Below, piece after piece: positions 34,295 through 46,698 of a DNA stretch of 64,000 bases. Each line of letters starts with the position of its first letter. The stretch's first letter is position 1. This DNA is from Sordaria brevicollis. Lineage: Eukaryota; Ascomycota; Sordariomycetes; Sordariales; Sordariaceae. The DNA lies in assembly GCA_033439795.1 (NCBI GenBank), contig JAUTDP010000013.1:620001-684000 (forward strand), read 5' to 3'. Both the position numbers and the translations under genes were made by a program. The notes below the pieces were generated by a model. It searched no databases. It was not told where the DNA came from and was given only the letters and a program-made list of their open reading frames with translations.

Positions 34295-36156
34295 ACGACT
34301 CGCTCATTTGGAAATCCCTTGGTGGTGGGGTGTCTGCGAGAACGGAAAACGAAGACGAAGGGAGAAGAAGAAGAACAAGAACAAGAACAAGAATGCGAAT
34401 TGCGACAGTTCCATCCCTACGAAAGATGATCACGACGCGGAAGCGATAATATCACTCTTTCCTTCTTTTTCAACAAGACCGACTACCATGGGGGAGAGAG
34501 CGAAGACGAGAAGTCGAAAAGTGGTGTATTTGGACAAAGGGAGAGGGAAACAATTGAACAAAGTTGGTTTCCAAACGCACCGGCACCGAGAATAAGACCA
34601 AATCAGTCAAGTCTAAACCTGCCTCGCAACGTCCAGAAATGCTCGGCATACAGCGAAGGGTTGGCCGGCATTGGGTGTGTGGGATATGTGTTTTGCGCGG
34701 CCCTGGTGTGATACCCAGATGGAACGGGAAGCAGGACATGGAGATGAAGGAAGAGACGGAGGGTAAGCAGCATAGAGGGCCAGTCAGTCCAAGGCTGCCT
34801 GCTGTACATTATTTGTGGCAATATGGATGGAAAGCATATGGCGTTTTATAGTAGACATTTTGAATTTGAAAGTTCTGTACCACTACTGCATCCAAGTATC
34901 ATATTTAAAATTGCTTGCTCTTCACATTAACCGACGTTATAAACTAAAGCTAACCTCCTGTCTTCCTACTCTCCTGCTCTGCTCTAGACTCTATAAACAA
35001 GACTGAAATAACAAAAAGAAAACAGACAAACAACAAAAATGCACAATTGGGTATTCATATCTGACTATAAAGATCAACCAAAAAAAAAGACGAGAAAAAA
35101 AATGGACACAACTTTCACTGCTTGCCGACCATCCTTCTTCTCCCTTCTTCCTTCTCCCTTCCCTCTTTCTGCCCTACTTCCTGCACTTCGCCCATCGTTT
35201 TACCGTTCTCTCCATCCGCTCGCTTTCTCACTGACCCCTCTCCTTTCCCCATAGAAGTTCTTCCCCCGCCTACTACCCATTTCCAATCCATGTCCTGATA
35301 AGCCCACCGATTTACCAAAACCCGTCCCCGCTTGCGTTTGACCACCCCCACTTTTGACATCTGCGTTCGACTTCCATGTGCTTCCCAGCAAAGGACTCGC
35401 TCTGCGCAATCGCTCTACCTGTCCGGTCGGCAACCCGGAAACTCGTCTGGGAAAAAGTTTGCTCGTCTGAGCCCGTAGCATCAACTCCCACCACATCCCA
35501 TACCCGTCCCAGCGCATTCGACTCGACAAAAATAATACTCAAAGAGATCGACGAGGTATACTAACAAGAAACATTTCCTCCCACTTAGCACTGATGAGCA
35601 AGAAATAACAAAAAGACCAAAAAGAAAATCGGAAAGGAGAGTGGAAGACCCGCAATAGTAATGACAAAGAAAATCCAAAAAGAAGCCCGTGTCTATAGCT
35701 GACATCATATATGGCTTTGTGTGTGCGTGTTTGCGTGTTGAGGAGATATAAGAGACGATGATCGAAATAAATGGTACGTGTGCATAGAGGTTTCGGAGTT
35801 AAGGAATGTGGCCCTCTCCCCAAGAAGCGTATGACGTTTATGATGGTTGTATGAATCCGCCTTCGTCTATGTGTTGAAAACCCGTGCCTGCCATGCTTTC
35901 CTTCCCAGGTCGACAAGATGAAAACTCGGTGAAGGTATCCAAAAAGAAAATGCGAAGAAGATGTTTGTCGAGTCGAATTGCCGTGTGAAGTGAGGGACAG
36001 TTGCTAAAAGAGACAGAATGTGATGGACAGTGAGGGTGAACGGGATGGTGTCGTTCAAATCTATTCCAAAAAAAAAAAAAAAAAGAAGTAAGAGGGTGCT
36101 GGAAGCTGCTTTGGTTCCTTTGCGAGCACGCAGTGCCTCTATGATGGCCTGGTTGT
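34295..36156. other. Long convergent intergenic region
   Basis: 1.9 kb between the 3' ends of mrp10 and cdc-24. Contains CT-rich stretches (35.1-35.3 kb) and a 17-A run at 36068-36084. No supported gene on either strand. Confidence 0.5.
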
Positions 36157-39100
36157 TCACTCCATCAGTTCCCCCTCGCAGTACAGGTCGATTTCCCCGG
36201 CGCTATCTGGGTTACGTAGGCCCTCACGCCAATCTGATATGGCAATTTGGATGTCATCGTCGCTTTCGATCATAACGAAGTCGCCGTCTTCATCCCGGTA
36301 CCGTAGCTTCAGATTGCCGCCACCGATACTGCTGCTGGTAAACCGCGATAGCTTATTGTCAATGCGGTCGATCAGGTTTTGGTAAGTAATGTCGTAGAGT
36401 ACAACCAAAGTGATGTAGTTACCGCTATCGCAGTGAACCTTCACCTTGAGTTGGGTTGGGAGCATGCCGTCTTCGGTGGGAGAGAGGGGGTTCTGGCTGG
36501 AGATTATCGGCGCGGTGCCGAGAGACGGGGTGATGTTTCGAGTTCCATCAACCGGGGCAAGGGGTGCCATACCCGCTGGTGGCGGGCCAGATGGGGGAGG
36601 GAAACCGGTGACACTTCCCGGTGTGCCCTGGCGGATAGGTGCAGGGAACTGATTCAACTGGCCTCCATAGTTCTTCCGTTCCCTGCCAGGGGAACTTGTC
36701 TGGGTTCGTAGAGGGAGGTCGTTTGCTGGGCTGCCGGTCTGACTCCTAGGAATGTTAGAATCGTGACGGGCATGGGTCAGATGAGCGGGAATGCCTGGCA
36801 CCGCAGGTACCCCTGTCTGGTTGTTGCGCGCCGCGGCCTGACCGGCAATGTCTGGTGTGCTATAACTCCGACTACGTGCCTGCTGAAACTGGCTGCTATC
36901 TCCCCGAGGCATAACAGGCATCGAAGGTCCTCGTGGGTTCCTCCCGTTTGGCGTAGGTAACCCAAAGCCCGGCGACGGGCCGTCTCGTGATGGTGCCCTT
37001 GGCATGGCAGGGGCTGTGTAGCGGTTGCTATCCTCTTGCCATCCTTGAGGAGTACCGGTCTTGGGGAAAGGATAGCCGGCTCCGGCGTTGGCGAAGATGT
37101 TGCTCGCTGTGCTCGTCCGACTCGAAGCGGGTGACTCGGCTACGGGAGAGAAGTAAGACTCGCCTGCTCGAACAGCGGGTGATGGCTGAAGGCCAACATT
37201 GAGAGGCGCGGGTGCCTGTGGAAGAGGGAATCGTGGAGGTGGTGCCCGAGCCATACCTGCTAGACTTTCGCTGGTGGCGGACCGCTGCCGTAGACTTGTG
37301 CTCGATCCGTTCCGTGGCATTGTGCCCGGCATCGCAACGGTCGGGGCAGCGCCGCCGGGAGGTGGCCCGTTGTAAATGTCCTCGTCTTCGTCCTCCTCCT
37401 TGTAGGGGTTTTCCAGCCCGCCGCCTTGCGAGGCGAGCCAGGCAAAGTTTGGTGGAGCTTGGTCAGGAGCAGTCGGGGCTTGAGTGTTCTGCTTTCGCTG
37501 TTCGTCTAAACCCGCAGCCCACTTCTTCATCATCTCCTCGGTCTGGAACTTGATCATGAAATTCTCTACGCCCGGATCACCCTTCCACCATATTTGTACG
37601 GTGTACGAACCTGGAGAGTCAGCACCTGTTGTTGTGTTCCGCCGAGAATTCCAACTGTGTCGCTTACCAGGCTTGGAAATGGCTACTACATCGGTGACGT
37701 TGGTCATGAAGATGCGGCCCTTGAGTTGCAATTTGGCGAACTTGTTCCGCACCTTTGGTACAGATGATCGCGTTTTGTCCTTCTTGTCCTTGGCTTTAGT
37801 TGTGGAGATTTCCTTGCAACAGAGCAAGATATTCTCAAAAAGATAGATCTCATACTGCTAAGAAAGGTTAGCGGTCCATAATCTGCTCGGATTATGCAGC
37901 AAAGGGGTCCGAGGCATCTGCGCCATGGGGAAATACGTACGTCCTTCTCCTGTTCGCTCTTGCCTGTGATAACAGTGTATACTCCATGTAGGAGCAGACT
38001 TCCAAAATTGTCCACCTTATGGCTCTTCCAGTCGTCTACTCGGTGAATAAGGTCCTGTAAAGCCTCCTCAAGGATGTTCTTATCAACGGCCGAGTTGGCT
38101 TTCATCAATACCCGTTCAGCAGCAGCGATACCGGCAGATAGGTCTTCCTTGATATGCTCGTCCTCGCTCTTCTTAAGCAGATCCTTTTCCAACAGTTAGC
38201 AAGCGCAATGACAGCAACGAAAGGGCAGAGCAAGCATACTTTGAGCAAAAGCGGATACTTGACCAGTCTCTGCATAGGCTTTAGCAGGAAACCATCGAGG
38301 GTATTGAAATCGCACGCAACCGGATGGCCTGCCTCTTGAATCTTGTCAAACACTTGGGTCGCAACTTGGGCTGCCTTTCTCTGGTTCGCGATAAAAGGCT
38401 GGTAAATGCCAAAGTTCTCCTCGGCTGTAACGAACAAGCTTCCCCATTCCTGTCTGGCTTGCGGCATCGAGTTTGTCGTTTCTACCCTGATGAGGAACTT
38501 TCGTTGATGATCCAAAATGGCGTTGATATTAAGGAATATGTCGTGGATAAATTCGCCAGGGATGACGCTCCTATGTTCCAAAGTCCTCTTTAGGTCGTGG
38601 AGGTTTTCGAGATCCTGTACGTATTTGCGCTCCGTGTCTACCAATTCTCGAACGATGTAATCGCGATGGGTCATCTTAGAACCCGGTTGCATGATATCTT
38701 CTTCGGGATATGGCTGGGTTTGGAGCAAAAGGCCCCGTTTTTCGGCGAGATCGAGCACATAGTTGATAACAGAAGTTACCTGATCACGAACATGTGGTTG
38801 TCAGCATATGCCGTTCCATCGAATGGTTGGGTCGGGTAGAAAGGGGGTGCGGGCGCCCCAAGACTCGCTCACCTTGACAAAACCCGTGGTATCCTCCCCT
38901 GTAAGGTCGGCGACAATAAAGCATTCGGTAACGGGAGGATCGAGGTCGCTCAGGCAGGCCTTGACGAATTCCATGATGGCGCGTTTGGACCGTCGCGCTT
39001 CCGTCTCATTCGGTCGCTCATCAACGTGCAGCGGCTTCTCGGGTTGCAGCGCATTGTAGATGGTGAGCAGGGGCAGGCCGGTGCGCAGCAGCTTCCAAAG

Positions 39101-39469
39101 GGCCTCGACAGGGCCATCATCCCCATTCTCCTGCTCGTGTTGCAGTTGTTCCAAGTAGCCCTCGAAGCCGGGAACCTGGGCAAGGCGTTGTTTGAGCGAC
39201 AGACATATCTGGTACAGCGATCGCGAGGCGTCGGCTCTCTGGTTGATGATGTTTGTGGTGGCGACGACCTGGCCGTTCACGGGGGTAACGGCGGTGGAGG
39301 AGGAGGTGAGCGAGTTGAGCGAAGTCGTGGAATTGAAGGCCGTCGAGCCCGAAAGCTGGCTTGCCCGCGCGGCGTTGGACAAACTCATGTTGTTCAATCT
39401 GGCGACGCCGTCGGTCGACGCTTGAAATACAGGGGCGGTGTTCGTTCGTAGAAGAGCAGCATGGGCCAT
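36157..39469 (-). CDS. cdc-24: Cdc24, guanine-nucleotide exchange factor for Cdc42/Rac
   Basis: Four exons (39469-38873, 38779-38240, 38183-37941, 37854 or 37857-36157) give 1025 or 1026 aa, all joined in phase 0. Domain order is that of Cdc24: an N-terminal calponin-homology-like region (about 80-220, SLYQICLSLKQRL...ALWKLLRTGLPLLTIYN), a Dbl-homology domain (about 240-430, RELVDTERKYVQDLENLH; LLKPMQRLVKYPLLLK is the conserved DH helix), a PH domain (about 435-570, YEIYLFENILLCCKE; YTVQIWWKG), a long Pro/Ser-rich linker, and a C-terminal PB1 domain (about 928-1025) with an acidic OPCA-type motif (YRDEDGDFVMIESDDDIQ) expected to bind a Bem1-type scaffold. It activates Rho GTPases at growth sites to establish polarity in hyphal tips. 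The frame stays open 120 codons upstream of this start, to an ATG at 39829. The chosen start (MAHAALLRTN) is the better one, because the extension is low-complexity. Confidence 0.96.
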
Positions 39470-42400
39470 AGTATACTTAGGTCTCCATTCGCAAAGGGTC
39501 GGTGGAGACTCGTGCTTGTGGTGCCGCGAGGCGCGGGGGGGAGCCGGGAGGGGGGTGGATTTGTGGTTGAGGCTCGAGGGGGTTGAACGTTTAGCGTCGT
39601 TATAACGGCTTCGGGGGGCGTGGGTGCCCCTGGGCGGGCTGTGACTGCTAAAACTGCCCTGGTGCGTGCGTGCGTGTGTGTGTGACACCCAGGAGAGACA
39701 CTGATTGACAGTGATGGACTGGACTGGACTCTGTCTGACGGGGTCCCGCTCTTGTTGCCGTGCCTGCTGGGAGATGCGTCCTGCTACTGCGTGTACTGCG
39801 TGCGTGCTGCGTGCTGCAAATGACTGCACTGGCTCTGCTGTACTGGGCGATTGATTTGCAACTTTCGTTGGACTTGCAAGGCCGGGAGCGCGCTAACCCA
39901 AGTCAAGACGAGCAGAAGAACCCTCAATCCAAGGCGAGTGGAGCGCGAAGATTAGGGAGGAGATGGCTGGATGCCGGGTATCGCTAAATGGACGCTGATA
40001 TCAGCAACGGCACTTGCTGGGCTTGCTTCCTTGGCTTTTGGCTGCCTTGTGTTGCTGCTGTACCGATAGATGGAAAATGTCCGACAAAGCCAGTCGTGAA
40101 GAGAGAGAGATGAGATGAATGGTTTCAGTGGTGGCGTTCGACTGTGGGAACCGATCTGAAAAGCCACAAAAGTTGTTAAAGTTGAAGTTGTCAAATAATA
40201 AAGAATGAGTGGGAGAAGAAATATCCGCAGATGGCGCCTTCCTTGTCAATGCTGTATGATAGGACTTGGAACTGGAGCTGGAACTGGAGTAGAGTTGAGT
40301 GGATTCACTGCTGCACTGAATGACACAACACTGTCGGGGTTGTCGTCGAGCGCTATCTTATCGCGGTTGTTTGGCGTTCGTCTCGAGATCGACGGGACTT
40401 GTCTTGTCGTTGCTCCTCCTTTCCCTTGCAATGCGCAATCTGCGTTGGCGATATTTCGATTGAGAACTTGACGTGGTCTGTGGGTGGTCTGCAGTGTGGT
40501 CTGTGATATCGCGACAAGGCGCCCTCGTGTTGTTTCTCGCTGCTTCTCCTGAGGGGGGAAAAAGTGTTGGGTGTTTCCGTGTCGCTTACTCGCCCCCGAG
40601 TCCGAGCCGTTGAAAATTGTTAAGGCAAAGCAAGGACAAGTACGGTACTACGAGTACCGGGAGGGAGACGGCAGATGGGGGAGTATTATGTACTAGGTTA
40701 GGTAAGAAAGAAAGAGCGTCCCGTCCGTCCTTTCAGCCCCGGAAGGCAGGCACACTTGCACTCAATTCATTTGTTCACTTGTTCACTTGTTCAAAAAGAA
40801 ACTCGGAGCCCCCGCAGTTCGATCACAAGTATCAGATGGACGAGATAGAGGTGAAGAGCCGTTCGATACGCCGTTACCTGGCCGTGCCATACAGAGGCTA
40901 GGGACTCGTGGCAAGTGACTAGCCCTTTGGAAGATTCTGGTTGGCCAACAACAAGAGTACAAGACACGGTTAGTCGTCCAGTCAACGTGCAAGCCAGCCC
41001 AGGCACACTTCAGGGTAGGGGGTCTCTGGGGGTTTGCATTTTGGCCGTGTGGGTTTCGGGCTCATAGTCTCGCGTGTCTGGCGTGTTTGGCGTGGTCGGC
41101 TGCCTTTTTCTCGGGATTCCTCATAGGTTGGCGGTGCGGGATTGACGAGGGCGGGCGGCAGGGCGGCGGCTGATTCTCTCCTAGAGTCTCTTGCGGTGAT
41201 GCTTGGCTTTTGATGCCACCATTCAGCTTTTTGGAGTTTCAAGAATTTGGCCCATGTGCTATGCGACCTCGATTGGATCTCTGCATTGCTGCATCGCTAT
41301 GTACATCAACGGCATATGGCTCCATAAAAGACATCACCGGGACACGATGACTCTTTTACCAAAGCGCTAAATAGAATCTGGCTTTTAGATATCGGTTTAT
41401 GCAATTCTCCGACGGGCGTTTAGACACTCTGGACTTTGACCTGAACAGCTCTCTATGTCCATCCTCGCTCACAACTCCAGAGCTATAGGTATGTAACGAC
41501 ACCGCGTCCAACACATACTCACATGGGAAACTACTCACATACGTGCGTACGGTCAAAAGTGTAACGGAGATCGGGTTTCGTGGGGCGCTGACGGATGCAA
41601 GGGCGGGAGTCAATTCTCGATGATGTGTGGATGATCCAGCCTGGTGTGCCAAAGTGTGTGCGCATGAATGTACCAATCTGCAAGGCAAAGCAATCGGACG
41701 ATCCTGTATCCCGCATGACATGCTGTTCTCCAACGTCCAGAGATATCACCTTTCCTGAGTTCTTCATTTGAACTATCCAAATCATATTCAAGCCTGGAAG
41801 TTAAATGGACTTGAAAGAGAAGGATTTAGAAGGAGCGACTCCCAACTCAGCGTAAATCACATGGGATTGAACAGTTCGGCACTCAAAGTTGCCCCTCTCT
41901 TCTTTCATCGGATGTCAAAACTCTGAAACTCTAAAAGGAAGGGTTCCTGTGAGGCTCTCTTTCGTCACAAATCTCATCACACATTGGGCTCGACTTTGCT
42001 CCGAATTGGGCATTGATCGAAATCAGGGTCCCCCAGGGTCCTCAAGCGGTACCCGATAGTCGCTTACCAATCTCCTTCCTAAACCCCACGTATTTCTGTT
42101 AGTGATGGTTGCCCATCCATAATCGGAGCCGCAGGGAAAGAACCAAAAAGTTCCAAGCTTCAAGGGGATCCACATCCAGCAAAAAGAAGGAAGCGACGCT
42201 AACCTCCTTTTGGCTTCACACTCCGATTACCGGTGGGGAACCCCGGAAAGCTTGAATGAAGCCTCTTCGGAAGTTTAATTTATGAAGATGGGTTTTCTCG
42301 AATGCGAGAACGGAAATTGAAAAAGCCGCGAAGCATGATGATGGAGCACAGACAGACAAGACAAAATGCCATCATTGCATGGTCAAACATCCACATTCAC

Positions 42401-42480
42401 GGTTTCACGGATATCTACGGATATCGGAATCATATCATGACCGCCAAAACCGCAATGTCGACATTGGATTACACGACGGA

Positions 42481-42536
<56 letters not shown>

Positions 42537-43036
42537 CTTTTTTTTTTTGTTTTTTTCCTTCCCACGTGACCACCATATTGTCCTTCGAATTACACATTCT
42601 TCTATGATCAAAAACTGCAGTGTTCCTTCCTTTCGTTCGGGTCGTTCCTTCGTGAACCTAGCGAGGGCACTAGCAAAGGGGTTAGAATTGGGAAGGGGCA
42701 GAGGGGTAGGGGGACGCTTGAACGCTCATTTCCGACTTCCGAATTGCTGGCAAACGAGGCAAGGAAGGAACGACGAGCTGTGCATCAAGCAATCGATCTG
42801 CTCTTGCAATGGTTCGAAATGACGTTCCGAACGAAAATCTCTTCTATTCCAAAAGCCAAGTCTTGAGGTTTATGTCTCTAACAAAAGTGGAATCTTGAAG
42901 CTGAAATCTAGTCTATACCCAAGCCCTTTATTGGGATCACAACTCTTCTTCCTTCGTACAACACACCGTCGTCATCGTCTTCGTTGTCTTTTCCTGTCAC
43001 ATATCATCATTAATTTCTTCCTTCTCCTCTCCACCC
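39470..43036. other. Long upstream region of cdc-24
   Basis: 3.6 kb between the cdc-24 start and the 3' end of the zinc-cluster gene. Contains a 53-T homopolymer with an 11-T extension at about 42.5 kb and GT-rich microsatellite-like sequence just upstream of cdc-24 (39.66-39.80 kb). Open frames up to about 150 codons have no domain. A polarity-gene promoter with long 5' leader is the likeliest content. Confidence 0.5.
42484..42548. repeat. Poly-T tract (53 T, C, 11 T)
   Basis: Longest homopolymer in the window, interrupted once by C. It lies about 490-550 bp downstream of the zinc-cluster gene's stop codon. The length should be treated as uncertain. Confidence 0.9.
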
Positions 43037-46000
43037 TCACAGCCGAAAATAATCCAACTCCACCTTCCTTGCCGGCTTCGCAGCGTTCACGGTCGCAGTC
43101 GTATAGCCACACCCAAGTCCAGCCTCAACCTCGTCAATCCTCCTCTTACCTCCATTTGCTTGGCCTCCTCCCATGCTGCCCAGCAAATCGCTCAAGCCAA
43201 CACCTGGTGCTGGTGCTAATGGGGCCTGTTCCTTCCCAGCAGAGTTATCCCTGCCTCCTTGATTCTCCTTCTCGCTACCGTTGTCATTGTTGGCATCATG
43301 CTCGTGATCGTAATTCCGATCCTCAACATCCACTTCGCGACAAAGAGACAGGTCAAAGTTGATACCAGCCGCCGACACTAGCGCGTCAATGATGGCCGAC
43401 TTGTTGAATCGCGGAAAGAGATCCGGGTGGTCCTGCTTGGTGAAGCGGGCGTCTCGTTTGTATGGTGGTGGTTGTTGGTGGGCATGGTGCTGTTGACGAT
43501 GGTGAGGGATCTGCATGGGTTGAAACCTAGCCATGTGGTGGTGCTGAAGGGTTGTCGGCGGCGTCTTCGGTGCTGGCATGTTTGTGAGGCTAGCCGGGTT
43601 GACGGTTTTGCTGGTGCTGCTCGAGGCTGTGCTAATAGAGGGCGTCGGCTCGGCAAGCCACTCTTCGATGATGTTGCTGTCCGAGTCCTCCTCCTGAGGC
43701 GGGGCAGAGACGGAGGCTTCAATGGAGTCCTGAGCCACTTCAACTGAGGTGGTAGCTTGGTCATCCTTTGAGGCTGCCAAATTCGTGCTATCCTCAGCCG
43801 CGGTCTTGTTGGCGTCAGTTACTAAAGCAGCAGGCTCTGCAGTCTCTTCCGCCATCTCGCCGCCCTCCTTGTGGCCGTGGGAAGACACAGTTGGCGTGCT
43901 AGCAGCTCTGGACGCAGAGTCCACTGTTTCGGCATCCTCTTTGTTCGACGGCTCGGCCCCTTGCTGCTCCTCCTCATGTGGCTCCTCCATTACCGTATCA
44001 AGCGTTGTGGATTCCAAAAAGTCAAAATCAAAGAGAGCATTGTCGTCCGTGTACGCATCTGCCATTGATGTGTTATCATTCTTGGCCTGAGCATCCCCGG
44101 ACTCTCTAGGAGAAGTCAATGGCGGTGTAGGATACGAAGAGGTACCGCCTAAACCGCAAGCGACAAAAAGTGAAGGAGTCAGACAGCCGCCGACGTCGGA
44201 TGCTCTTCGACTTGAGCCGCTGCATCTCTGCCGCTTGGAGGGAGGTTGTTCGCTCTCCCCAAACAAATCAACTTCCGGTTGGTGCCGCCCAACTAGTTGC
44301 GAGTAGGTATGATGATCACCGCTGCTGGGAAGCGTGCCACGGGTAGCCCAGTCGGGCGCACCAAAGTTCAGTCCGGCACTAGGAGTACTGTAGCTCCTCT
44401 GATGACTATAGCCAAGGAACGGAGGCGCTGATGGTGTCACTTCTGACGGTGTCTTCGACTGAGGGTGGACACCGTTCACGCCAATGACAACCTCGTTACG
44501 GATGTCTATCAGCATCGACTTGAGCAGACGGTATATCCTCGCCGCCGGTTGGTAGATATAGCACATATCATAGATCGCTGCCGACAAAACCTGCAAGTAT
44601 CGCAGGTTGCTCTGCTGGTCGAGCTCGGTGGTTCGGTTGGCGAGAGCCGCCATCAGAGCAATCGCCGACGTGCCCGCCTGCTGGATCGCGAAGATGGGCA
44701 GCCTTCTGCCGTCGAACCGGAGACGATGGTGCCAGAAGATGCGGGCAACGCGGATGGCATGCTGGGTACACATCCTGCGAGCAATGGCAACCCTGTGGTG
44801 GTGGCTGATGCCCGGGAGCGACCCGGTGGACTGTCCATAGGGCATGCTAGGATTCGACCCATCCTCGTTGCCATACATCGCCCAGGGTCTGTGAAGAAGA
44901 ATCATGCAGGTATGGAACTGTTGATGCAGCATAAAAAAGCCAACAGGGGCTGCTTGGATGTTGGTAGGCTTCCAAGACAAGAAGTCCGGTAAACGGCGGT
45001 ACCAAGCTTGCAACTTTCTGTCCAGCGCAAACAGCCGTTGGTAGGCCTCTTCTCCCGCCTTATTGTTTGAAAACAGCGAATCTGCGTAGTCGTGTTGGTT
45101 CTGTAACTCCAGGACCTTTGCCGCAATGCTCATCAGCTCGAGGAGATGTTGGTGGAGGGCGATTTCCGGTGACTGCGATGTCACCAAATCAAAAGGAGCC
45201 GCCGGTAGCGCAGTCGACATGGCTGTACCCTTTGGCTTGAGTCCCAGCTCGATGCCAATGTCGCGGTGCCGAATGCTCGGGGATCGGCCGAGTAGAAGCG
45301 CCCAGTATCTGTCGAACAAGACACACGCTGTCATGACCCGCCGACGCAGCGGTTCCTCGGCCCTCAGAATTTCATTATTTGTTGGCACAGGTACGTGCAA
45401 TCCGATATCAATGGCCAGTCGATTGGCCATACCAGAATACATCCAGCCAGTTGAGTCCCTGCCAGCGCCGAACTCAAGATCCGCGAGGATGAGGAGCGCC
45501 TGGATACTGGGAATCCCACCCGGTCTCTCGAGCTCAGCATCCAGCATTGACTTGGACTCTCTGTGAAATGTGCTTTCCCAGTTGCCCAGTATCAACCTCT
45601 TCACGTCCTCTCTGCTTCGCTCCGCAAACCGGTAACCCGCAGCAAGCATCGTGATGTGAAGGAAGACCGAGTAGTGCCTCGGGTTCTGGCTCTTTCGGCC
45701 AGACTCGAATATTTCACGGTCCACGACTTGGACCGCGGGGTTGTAGTGGCCCCAGAAGCAGCTCATGAGGTGGTCATGAGTGGCTGCTCCAAGGATCTTG
45801 ATGACTCGCTGGACGCGACTCGTGTGATCTATCGTCGCTGGTGTGTTGGTTTGCGAAGTGTTTTGCGCGTGAACGTGACTGCTCGCAGTAGAGCCAAAGA
45901 ACTGGAGCCGCCCTGACATGACAGAGAACCTGCTCTTCACGCCCAAGAACTGGCGTACATCGCCGTTCCATTGAGAGGCGAACTCTGGGAAAAGTACCGA

Positions 46001-46698
46001 GTCATTGCTGGGCGCCGGGGTTGTTTGCGTCTCTTCTTCCGTAAGGTCCGTCGGTACTGCTTCTTCCGCGTTGAACTTTGGCGGTGATGGTGTGTCTGCC
46101 CCCATGGAAGAGTTGGCCTGGTTCGGGCCGGGGGTCTCAAAGTCTTCGCGGAACCGAACATCGTGCTGTTCGTGTTCCTGCATCTCTTTAGCTTCTTGTC
46201 TCGTCTTTGGAGGGTGGACGGCCGGAGGAGGCACTACGCCTTTCTCTCTCAGCATCTCCTCCAGGAGGGTGATGCGGTTGGATAGGGACGACATGTATGC
46301 TTTGGATATAGGCCTTTTTTTTTTACCAATTGGTAAATCCAAAAAGTGTCAGATTGATCTCTCGGTTCGTTCAACAAGGTTCGGTCCGGGTAAAAGGGTA
46401 AGGTAGTCTGGGGCATAATTTTTTTTTGTACACACCTTCGCCTCTCGTCATCGTTTCTTATGATGCACTCTGCTCCGGTCTTCTTACACTGTGTGCACCC
46501 GGACTCTCCTTCGGGAACTACACAACGTATCCGTCTTTCCCGGCAGGAGGCGCAGGCAACGGAGGCCCGGTGACGCACTTGTTGTTGTTGTTGTTTGCTA
46601 TTCGAGGAGGACCTTGGGGTATGTGATGTAAAGTCAGGACTTGAGGATTCGCTAACTCCCGCAGAGGGAGATCTGTCGTTTCGATGCAGGGTGGACAT
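43037..46698 (-). CDS. Zn2Cys6 (Gal4-type) transcription factor with fungal-specific TF domain
   Basis: Two exons (46698-46436, 46313-43037) give 1179 aa. Residues 49-78 (CASCRERRIRC...CTQCKKTGAEC) form the zinc cluster with spacing C-x2-C-x6-C-x8-C-x2-C-x6-C, followed by the linker RRRPISKAYMSSL and a short coiled coil (NRITLLEEMLREKG) for dimerisation. The middle (about 250-600) is the fungal-specific TF domain; MYSGMANRLAIDIGLHVP and the following RRRVMTACVLFDRYWALLLGRSPSI are its typical segments. The C-terminal 450 residues are Ser/Thr/Glu rich and likely activating. A poly-Gln pentamer precedes the cluster. The target pathway cannot be read from sequence. The intron acceptor is preceded by a run of A rather than pyrimidines, but phase and a CTGAC branch site support it. 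An in-frame ATG at 46755 is a less likely start. Confidence 0.9.
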
